A stretch of DNA of 5,113 nt. It comes from Pseudomonadota bacterium. GTDB lineage: Bacteria; Desulfobacterota; Desulfobulbia; Desulfobulbales; Desulfobulbaceae. This document shows, piece after piece, positions 1 to 4,307 of this stretch; position 1 is the first letter of the stretch, and each line of letters opens with the position of its first letter. The translations under genes were made by a program, and so were the position numbers. The notes beneath the pieces are model-generated. The model saw nothing but the letters and a program-made list of their open reading frames with translations, did no database searches and was not told where the DNA came from. The DNA is taken from positions 1 through 5,113 of the forward strand of contig WQUH01000126.1 in the NCBI GenBank assembly GCA_009782165.1, written 5' to 3'.

Positions 1-174
1 CGGATGCACCGGACCGGCCGCGCCCTGGTCGGCACCGGGTCCATTGACGGCCAACTGGTGTTGCGGCTGCTGATCACCAACATCAATACCGACAGGCCCG
101 AGATCGACCGCTTTCTCCAGTTGGTGGTCGAGACCGGCCGTGAGCTGCTGGCCGAGAGGCATGGCCGGCAATAA
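1..174 (+). CDS. C-terminal end of a PLP-dependent (group II) amino-acid decarboxylase, 5' truncated by window
   Basis: Frame 1 is open from the first base to a TAA at 172-174 and gives the last 57 residues of a protein. The stretch resembles the extreme C-terminus of pyridoxal-phosphate-dependent group II decarboxylases (aromatic-L-amino-acid, glutamate or diaminobutyrate decarboxylase type): a 'GRALVGTGSIDGQLVLRLL' strand pattern, then an N-T/N-H-type turn, then an amphipathic helix with 'EIDRFLQLVVETGREL'. This is the small C-terminal domain that packs on the fold-type I core. The PLP lysine and substrate residues lie outside the window, so the amino acid acted on cannot be named. It is presumably cytoplasmic. 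The stop lies 20 bases before the next start, so the two genes probably share a transcript. The assignment rests on a short conserved tail, so family-level confidence is moderate. Confidence 0.6.
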   Translation, partial: RMHRTGRALVGTGSIDGQLVLRLLITNINTDRPEIDRFLQLVVETGRELLAERHGRQ

Positions 175-185
175 TCGATAACGAC

Positions 186-189
186 GAGG
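186..189 (+). promoter_or_regulatory. Ribosome binding site of the 195-1109 gene
   Basis: GAGG lies five bases before the ATG at 195. It supports that ATG over the internal ATG at 213-215 (Met7), which has no comparable purine tract before it. Confidence 0.55.
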
Positions 190-194
190 CGAAC

Positions 195-1109
195 ATGAGC
201 GACAACGACTACATGGTAACTCAGAAAGAGGCGGCCGATTTCCTCAAGGTATCGACCAAATCCATCGGTCGATACCGCAAACGGGGCCTGCCCTACAAAC
301 TGGTGCTCAATCCGGTGACCGGCAAACAGGAGGTCCGCTTCCGCTATGCCGATCTGGAACGCTGGGACGAGGGTCGGCAACTGCTTGCCACCTACGCCCG
401 CGACGGCAAGGAGACCGCCGCCGACGAACGGAAAACGGACGGCAACCTGGCCGCGGCCCTCGATGTCAGCGACAGCCTTCTGGAAGATCTGCTGCTGGCC
501 TACAAACAGCAGATCGAGCTGCTGCGCGAGCAGTTGGAGGACATGCGCGGGCAACTGGCGCGCCGCGACCGGCAGATCGACGACCTGATGCGGTTGATGA
601 TGGGCCTGCAACTGGAATACAAGCCCGTGCCCCTTGCGTCCGAGCCGCCTCGGGCCGACGGCCGGGAAGCGAGTCCGCTGCGGGATGCGGGGCGGCCGCT
701 GCCGGAGAAGCGGGCGACGGAGATCTACGAGGCCGAGGTGCTGTCGGTTGCCGAACCGATGACGCCGCATCCCGTGGCTGCGCCGACAATGGCGGAACCA
801 CCCCGGATCGAGCCGGTTGCGGCGCCGCCTCAAGCGCCGATGCAAACACCGATTCAGGCACCGACGCAAGCATCGACGCAAGCGCCGACGAAGGCGCGGA
901 AGGTGTTCAGTTGGGAACAGCTTGCGGCCTCGATCCAACGGTTGCGGGACAAGGGAAAAAGCTACGACGAGATCGCAAGGGGGCTCAACCAGATCAGCGT
1001 GGCCACCGTTTCCGGCCATCCGGAGTGGACGGTCCTGGAGGTCCAGGCCCTGCTGCCGGGGCCGATGGCGCCGGTTCCCCGCGCCATGACCGACGAATAC
1101 ATCCTGTGA
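195..1109 (+). CDS. Helix-turn-helix protein with coiled coil, Pro/Gln-rich linker and recombinase-like C-terminal HTH
   Basis: I do not recognise a named gene. The 304 residues fall into four parts. Residues 7-58 form an excisionase/MerR-like helix-turn-helix ('VTQKEAADFLKVSTKSIGRYRKRGLP', then a small wing ending 'VRFRYADLERW'), a fold that reads DNA. Residues 93-138 are rich in Leu, Glu, Arg and Gln with heptad-like spacing ('LLLAYKQQIELLREQLEDM'), a probable coiled coil for dimerisation. Residues 145-235 are a low-complexity Pro/Ala/Gln/Thr linker. Residues 237-288 ('GKSYDEIARGLNQISVATVSG', then Trp278 and 'VQALL') follow the pattern seen in the C-terminal HTH of serine recombinases (G-S-x3-IA-x2-LN, T-x2-G, W). 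There is no catalytic serine-recombinase domain, no signal peptide and no membrane segment. The gene follows the decarboxylase by 20 bases and lies just upstream of the B12 operon's own promoter. A role as a DNA-binding regulator or architectural protein is inference. Confidence 0.75.
   Translation: MSDNDYMVTQKEAADFLKVSTKSIGRYRKRGLPYKLVLNPVTGKQEVRFRYADLERWDEGRQLLATYARDGKETAADERKTDGNLAAALDVSDSLLEDLLLAYKQQIELLREQLEDMRGQLARRDRQIDDLMRLMMGLQLEYKPVPLASEPPRADGREASPLRDAGRPLPEKRATEIYEAEVLSVAEPMTPHPVAAPTMAEPPRIEPVAAPPQAPMQTPIQAPTQASTQAPTKARKVFSWEQLAASIQRLRDKGKSYDEIARGLNQISVATVSGHPEWTVLEVQALLPGPMAPVPRAMTDEYIL
831..890 (+). repeat. Five tandem 12-base in-frame repeats coding Q-(A/T)-(P/S)-(M/I/T)
   Basis: The 12-base unit CARRCRYCGAYK repeats at 831-842, 843-854, 855-866, 867-878 and 879-890, encoding QAPM, QTPI, QAPT, QAST and QAPT. 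A partial sixth unit (AAGGCG) follows at 891-896. Unit length is a multiple of three, so changes in copy number would lengthen or shorten the linker without breaking the frame. It lies in the flexible region between the coiled coil and the C-terminal HTH. Confidence 0.8.
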
Positions 1110-1156
1110 ATGCGGCATCTCCCTGTTGTGGCGCGGCTTTGCTTCCTTTTTCCGGG

Positions 1157-1168
1157 CGGGCCGCAATC
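1157..1168 (+). repeat. Direct 12-base repeat, copy 1 (CGGGCCGCAATC), upstream of the promoter
   Basis: CGGGCCGCAATC occurs here and again exactly at 1477-1488, so the two copies bracket the promoter, riboswitch and terminator. Each copy follows a T-rich run (1147-1151 and 1465-1476). In this copy the sequence continues to make a perfect small inverted repeat, GCCGC-AATC-GCGGC at 1160-1173, ending directly at the -35 box. Function unknown. Confidence 0.6.
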
Positions 1169-1173
1169 GCGGC

Positions 1174-1202
1174 TTGACTTCGCCGCACGCCCCAGGTAGG
1201 AT
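1174..1202 (+). promoter_or_regulatory. Sigma-70-type promoter of the cobalamin operon
   Basis: TTGACT at 1174-1179 matches the -35 consensus at five of six bases. Exactly 17 bases later TAGGAT at 1197-1202 matches TATAAT at four of six, including the critical first T, second A and last T. The predicted start of transcription, about seven bases on near A1209, would put the first transcribed bases just before the riboswitch P1 strand at 1215. A 5-bp inverted repeat (1160-1173) abuts the -35 box and could be an operator, but there is no direct support for that. Confidence 0.7.
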
Positions 1203-1210
1203 GGCCGCAT

Positions 1211-1378
1211 TGAGGTTCAGGTGTCCGTATCAACGGATGAAAAGGGAATCCGGTGCGATGCCGGAACGGGCCCGCCGCTGTGGCCGGGGACAAATTCCGC
1301 AGGACTGCCACTGTTCCGTCAGGAATGGGAAGGCGCGGAAGGAGGACGATCCGGAAGTCAGAAGACCTGCCTGAACTG
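1211..1378 (+). promoter_or_regulatory. Cobalamin (adenosylcobalamin-type) riboswitch, aptamer
   Basis: The leader holds the conserved core of the cobalamin riboswitch in the right order: AAAAGGGAATCCGGTG at 1240-1255, the CCGCCGCTGTGG segment around 1272-1283, the GCCACTG motif at 1307-1313, TGGGAAGG at 1326-1333, and the B12 box AGTCAGAAGACCTGCC at 1356-1371. Helices can be drawn by eye: P1 pairs GTTCAGG (1215-1221) with CCTGAAC (1370-1376) with no mismatch, TTCCGC (1295-1300) pairs with GCGGAA (1335-1340), and a small hairpin TTCC-GTCA-GGAA sits at 1314-1325. The family binds cobalamin in nascent mRNA and represses synthesis or uptake genes. The terminator at 1438-1472 indicates control by premature termination. 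The genes downstream (cobaltochelatase, BtuCDF-like importer) are standard targets of this riboswitch. Confidence 0.96.
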
Positions 1379-1382
1379 TGAA

Positions 1383-1411
1383 CACCGGCCCCGCAGGCAA
1401 ACGGGGCGGTG
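1383..1411 (+). other. GC-rich hairpin between riboswitch aptamer and terminator
   Basis: CACCGGCCCCG (1383-1393) pairs with CGGGGCGGTG (1402-1411), giving ten pairs with one bulged G and an eight-base loop, CAGGCAAA (1394-1401). No T tract follows, so it is not itself a terminator. It begins seven bases after P1 closes and could belong to the expression platform, either as the P13-type stem that some cobalamin riboswitches use for a kissing-loop contact or as a spacer stem bringing switching strands together. The stem is seen in the sequence; its role is inferred. Confidence 0.6.
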
Positions 1412-1437
1412 ATGGACTCCAGCGGTATACAAGGGAC

Positions 1438-1472
1438 ATCCTGGATCGGTTCACTGGTCCGGGATTTTTTTT
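1438..1472 (+). terminator. Rho-independent terminator of the riboswitch expression platform
   Basis: ATCCTGGATC (1438-1447) pairs with GGTCCGGGAT (1456-1465): ten continuous pairs including two G-T wobbles, around an eight-base loop GGTTCACT. Eight Ts (1465-1472) follow at once, then ATTT. It lies between the riboswitch and cbiK, with no gene end in front of it in the same transcript, which is the arrangement expected for a ligand-controlled attenuator and not a gene-end terminator. Confidence 0.88.
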
Positions 1473-1476
1473 ATTT

Positions 1477-1488
1477 CGGGCCGCAATC
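1477..1488 (+). repeat. Direct 12-base repeat, copy 2 (CGGGCCGCAATC), after the terminator
   Basis: Identical to 1157-1168. Here the following bases are AAGGCGG, so the downstream arm of a possible stem is CCGC-N7-GCGG (1481-1495), weaker than in copy 1. It lies in the stretch of the leader that is transcribed only when the terminator is bypassed. Confidence 0.6.
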
Positions 1489-1530
1489 AAGGCGGTCAGC
1501 CGCCAAACGAACCGGCCGCCACACGGCTGG

Positions 1531-1535
1531 GGGAG
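1531..1535 (+). promoter_or_regulatory. Ribosome binding site deciding the GTG start of cbiK
   Basis: GGGAG, part of GGGGGAG beginning at 1529, ends six bases before the GTG at 1542. No ATG in this frame precedes the conserved first strand of the chelatase fold, so this site fixes GTG as the start. Confidence 0.7.
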
Positions 1536-1541
1536 CAAGCG

Positions 1542-2444
1542 GTGCAGGAAAACACGGCGATTGTACTGGCCTCGTTCGGCACCACGGGCGAGACCGCGGT
1601 GGGCGGGATACTGGCCATCAGGGATGCCCTGGCCGCCGCCTTCCCGCGCACTGACATCAGGCTGGCCTTCACCTCCAACCAGGTCCGCCGCATCTGGAGC
1701 CGCCGCGCCGCCGACCCGGCCTACCTGGCCGCTCATCCCGAGATTCCGGGGGAAATCCTCGGAATCCAGGGCGCCCTGGCCGCCATCGCCACCCTGCAGG
1801 ATCAGGGCTACACCTCCCTGGTCATCCAGCCCACCCACATCACTCCGGCCGAGGAGTTTCACGATCTGGCCGCCTATGTCCACGGCCTGCTGTCGATCCG
1901 CACCCTGCAACCGCGCCGGCAGCCGTTTCAGACCATCGCCCTCGGCCGGCCGCTTCTGGGCGCCTACTCTCCCGACCATCCCTACGCCGACGACATCCTC
2001 GCGCTGGCGCAGGCCCTGGCCGCCGATGCCGCCCTGGCGCTCCGCCACCACGCCACCCTGGTCTATATGGGACACGGCAACCGCCACTTCCCCTTCGGCG
2101 GGCTGTACCTCGAATTCGCGGCCCGGATGCGTCAGTTGTATCCCGAGATCCTGACCCTGGCCGGCACGGTCGAGGGCTTTCCCTCCTTCGACACCGTACT
2201 GGCCACTTTGCGGCTGCAAAAGGTGCGGCGGGTTCTGCTCAAACCCCTGCTCGTCGTTGCCGGCGAGCATGCCATCCGCGACCTGGCCGGCCCCCAGGAA
2301 AGCTCCTGGAAATCGATGCTCGGCCGGGAGAGGATCGAAGTCCTGCCGGTTGCCAAAGGCTTGAGCGAACATCCGGGCGTGGCCCGCATCTTCGTCAACC
2401 ATGCCGCCCAGGCCGCGGCCGAGGCCGGACTGGAGCTGCGCTGA
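1542..2444 (+). CDS. cbiK: Sirohydrochlorin cobaltochelatase, CbiK type
   Basis: CbiK, a class II chelatase that needs no ATP, inserts Co2+ into sirohydrochlorin and so commits it to the oxygen-independent cobalamin pathway. The 300-residue product is of normal length for the family. The first strand, 'AIVLASFGTTGET' (6-18), is the usual opening. The metal-binding residues can be placed by comparison with known CbiK proteins: His178 in 'VYMGHGNRHFPFGG', Glu211 in 'GTVEGFPS', and His243 in 'KPLLVVAGEHAIRDLAG'. The spacing of these three is close to that in the Desulfovibrio enzymes. The start is GTG with a good GGGAG. No signal peptide is present, so it should act in the cytoplasm, unlike the exported CbiK paralogue known in Desulfovibrio vulgaris. 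It is the first gene behind the cobalamin riboswitch, and its TGA overlaps the permease ATG by one base (TGATG), suggesting coupled translation. Sirohydrochlorin ferrochelatase activity is possible, but the B12 control favours cobalt. Confidence 0.93.
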   Translation: MQENTAIVLASFGTTGETAVGGILAIRDALAAAFPRTDIRLAFTSNQVRRIWSRRAADPAYLAAHPEIPGEILGIQGALAAIATLQDQGYTSLVIQPTHITPAEEFHDLAAYVHGLLSIRTLQPRRQPFQTIALGRPLLGAYSPDHPYADDILALAQALAADAALALRHHATLVYMGHGNRHFPFGGLYLEFAARMRQLYPEILTLAGTVEGFPSFDTVLATLRLQKVRRVLLKPLLVVAGEHAIRDLAGPQESSWKSMLGRERIEVLPVAKGLSEHPGVARIFVNHAAQAAAEAGLELR

Positions 2445-3484
2445 TGCGCCGCCGGGCCCTTTTCGTCTGGATGCTGCCGCTGGCTGCGGCGCTGGTCTTC
2501 GGCGTGGCCCTGTCGGCCACCCTGGGCTTCCTTGAGGTGTCGATCCCGGATGTGTTCGCCATCCTGTTTGCCAAGGCGCACGGTCAGGGGCCGCCCGCGG
2601 GCATCGATCCGGTGGCCGCCGCCGTGGTCGCCGACGTGCGCCTGCCCCGGATCCTGGCCGCTGTGCTGGTCGGCGGCCTGCTCGGGGTCAGCGGCGCGGT
2701 CTTCCAGGCGATTCTGCTCAATCCCCTGGCCGATTCCTATACCCTGGGCATCTCCACCGGCGCCGCCTTCGGCGCCTCGCTGGTGATTGTCCTGCAAATC
2801 TTCGGCCTGGCCCTGCCGCCCGGCGTCACCGTTCCGGTCTTCGCCTTCGGCGGCGCGGCCGGCACGCTTGCGGCGGTGCTGTTTCTCGCCGCCGGCGACC
2901 GGCGGCTGTCCTCCACCAGTCTGATCCTCGCCGGGGTGATCGTGTCCGCCATCCTGTCGGCGGCCATCGGCCTGCTCAAATTTCTTGCCGACGAGCAGGT
3001 GGGCCTGATCGTCTTCTGGCTGATGGGCAGCCTGGCCGGGGCCTCGTGGATGAACATCCTTCTGCTTGCGCCCGCGGCCCTGCTGGGCACCCTGATTGCC
3101 GTGTATTACAGCCGCGATCTCAACATCATGGCCACCGGCGACCGCGCCGCCACCTCGCTCGGCGTCGACATCGTCCGCCTGCGGTTCGTGCTGCTGGCCG
3201 TCGCCACCCTGATGACCGCCCTGGCGGTTTCGGTCTCGGGCATCGTCGGTTTTGTCGGCCTGATCGTGCCGCACCTGCTCCGCCATCTGAGCGGCCCGGA
3301 CAACCGGACCCTGATCCCGCTGGCCTTCTGCACCGGCGGCTTGCTGCTGCTGGTCGCCGACACCCTGACCAGGGCGGTGCTGCCGGTGGAGGTGCCCATC
3401 GGGGTGCTGACCGCGCTCTTGGGCGGCCCCTTTTTCTGTGTCCTCTTCAAAAAACGGCAACGGGATGGCGCGACCGCTTTCTGA
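2444..3484 (+). CDS. btuC: FecCD/BtuC-family ABC transporter permease, probably for cobalamin
   Basis: Inner-membrane permease of a type II ABC importer. It works as a homodimer with two ATPase subunits and receives substrate from a periplasmic binding protein. The 346 residues match the family's usual length. Hydrophobic segments run throughout, about ten in all, the first at 6-29. Diagnostic motifs are 'RLPRILAAVLVGGLLGVSGA' (66-85) followed by 'NPLADSYTLGISTGAAFGA' (93-111), 'GFVGLIVPHLLR' (269-280), which lies at the coupling-helix region that contacts the ATPase, and the C-terminal 'VPIGVLTALLGGPFF' (317-331). A charged tail 'KKRQR' follows, as expected on the cytoplasmic side. GGAG at 2432-2435 lies eight bases before the ATG. 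Sequence alone places it in the cobalamin/siderophore/haem group. The cobalamin assignment comes from the riboswitch and from cbiK. Confidence 0.88.
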   Translation: MRRRALFVWMLPLAAALVFGVALSATLGFLEVSIPDVFAILFAKAHGQGPPAGIDPVAAAVVADVRLPRILAAVLVGGLLGVSGAVFQAILLNPLADSYTLGISTGAAFGASLVIVLQIFGLALPPGVTVPVFAFGGAAGTLAAVLFLAAGDRRLSSTSLILAGVIVSAILSAAIGLLKFLADEQVGLIVFWLMGSLAGASWMNILLLAPAALLGTLIAVYYSRDLNIMATGDRAATSLGVDIVRLRFVLLAVATLMTALAVSVSGIVGFVGLIVPHLLRHLSGPDNRTLIPLAFCTGGLLLLVADTLTRAVLPVEVPIGVLTALLGGPFFCVLFKKRQRDGATAF

Positions 3485-4283
3485 ACCAGACACGGACCTG
3501 CTGTGGTCGCTGACCGGGGTGTGCTTCGGCTACCATCAGACGCCGGTGCTGCGCGACATCACCCTGGGCCTGCGTTCCGGCCGCTGCACCGGCATCCTCG
3601 GCCCCAACGGCAGCGGCAAGACCACTGTGCTCGACCTGCTGGCCGGCCTGCACAGGCCGCAATCCGGCGCCATCGAATTTCAGGGACGGCCGCTTGCGGC
3701 CTGGCCGAAAAAACATCTGGCCCGGCTGCTGGCCCTGGTGCCGCAGGATTTCATGGTCGGTTTCGGCTTTTCGGTGCGCGAGGTGGTTGAAATGGGGCTC
3801 CATCCGCATCTCCACCGCTTCGCCGCCCCCAGCAGGGCAGACCTGCAACTGGTCGACCAGGCCCTGGCCGCCACCGGCATCGAGGCCCTGGCCGACCGGC
3901 CGGTCACCCGCCTGTCCGGCGGCGAAAAACAGCGGGTGGCCGTGGCCCGCGCCCTGGCGCAGCGGCCGGCGGTGCTGCTGCTCGACGAGGCCACCTCCAA
4001 CCTCGACATCCACCACAGCCTGGAACTGCTCCAGCTCATCCGCAGGCGTTTCGAGCAGCAGGCGATGCAGGTGGTGGCCGTGATGCACGATCTCAATCTG
4101 GCCGCGTCCTTCTGCGATCATCTGATCTTCCTCAAAGGGGGACAGGTGATCTGCCAGGGGCCGACCGACCAGGTGCTGACGCCGGCGACCATCCAGACCG
4201 TCTACGGCGTCGAGGCGGAAGTGACCGCCAGCGCCTTTACCCATTGCCGGCAGGTGAGTTTCAGGCTGCCGGTTGCCCATTGA
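3465..4283 (+). CDS. btuD: FecE/BtuD-family ABC transporter ATP-binding protein
   Basis: ATPase subunit that powers the importer from the cytoplasmic face. Counting from the ATG at 3465 it has 272 residues and every nucleotide-binding motif intact: Walker A 'GPNGSGKT' (46-53), Q-loop Gln94 in 'LVPQDF', signature 'LSGGEKQR' (150-157), Walker B 'VLLLDEA' (170-176), D-loop 'SNLD' (178-181) and switch His208 in 'VMHDLN'. The 'DLNLAASFCD' stretch and the C-terminal 'VYGVEAEV' are typical of the FecE/BtuD/FhuC group. The start is uncertain: a GTG at 3438 would add nine residues (SSSKNGNG-like, not conserved in the family), has no purine-rich site, and would increase overlap with the permease from 20 to 47 bases. 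The ATG is preferred, although its own GGCAACGGG is a weak site. Translation is probably coupled to the upstream permease gene. Confidence 0.9.
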   Translation: MARPLSEPDTDLLWSLTGVCFGYHQTPVLRDITLGLRSGRCTGILGPNGSGKTTVLDLLAGLHRPQSGAIEFQGRPLAAWPKKHLARLLALVPQDFMVGFGFSVREVVEMGLHPHLHRFAAPSRADLQLVDQALAATGIEALADRPVTRLSGGEKQRVAVARALAQRPAVLLLDEATSNLDIHHSLELLQLIRRRFEQQAMQVVAVMHDLNLAASFCDHLIFLKGGQVICQGPTDQVLTPATIQTVYGVEAEVTASAFTHCRQVSFRLPVAH

Positions 4284-4307
4284 CCTCAACCGATCACGTC
4301 CAGTTCC

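Noticed and set aside
831..896. CRISPR-like array
   Set aside because: The 12-base units are contiguous, have no spacers, and keep the reading frame of the surrounding gene.
1110..1160. Possible terminator for the 195-1109 gene at the T run 1147-1151
   Set aside because: No stem of useful length can be drawn just before the T run. The small inverted repeat at 1160-1173 lies after it and is not followed by a T tract.
1378..2154. Open frame on the + strand beginning in the leader and overlapping cbiK
   Set aside because: It runs through the hairpin and terminator and then reads cbiK out of frame. Its product is Pro/Arg/Ser/Trp-rich with no known fold.
1230..2402. Long open frame on the - strand across the riboswitch and cbiK (390 codons)
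   Set aside because: It covers the riboswitch and the clearly conserved chelatase on the other strand. Its translation is Gly/Gln/Arg-rich without a recognisable domain, as expected for the complement of a GC-rich gene.
2132..3493. Long open frame on the - strand opposite the permease (453 codons)
   Set aside because: The translation is dominated by Gly, Gln, Asp, His and Arg, the antisense image of hydrophobic Leu/Ala/Val codons. The + strand has all FecCD motifs.
3447..4289. Open frame on the - strand opposite the ATPase (280 codons)
   Set aside because: The + strand frame carries a complete set of ABC ATPase motifs. The antisense frame shows none and has low-complexity composition.
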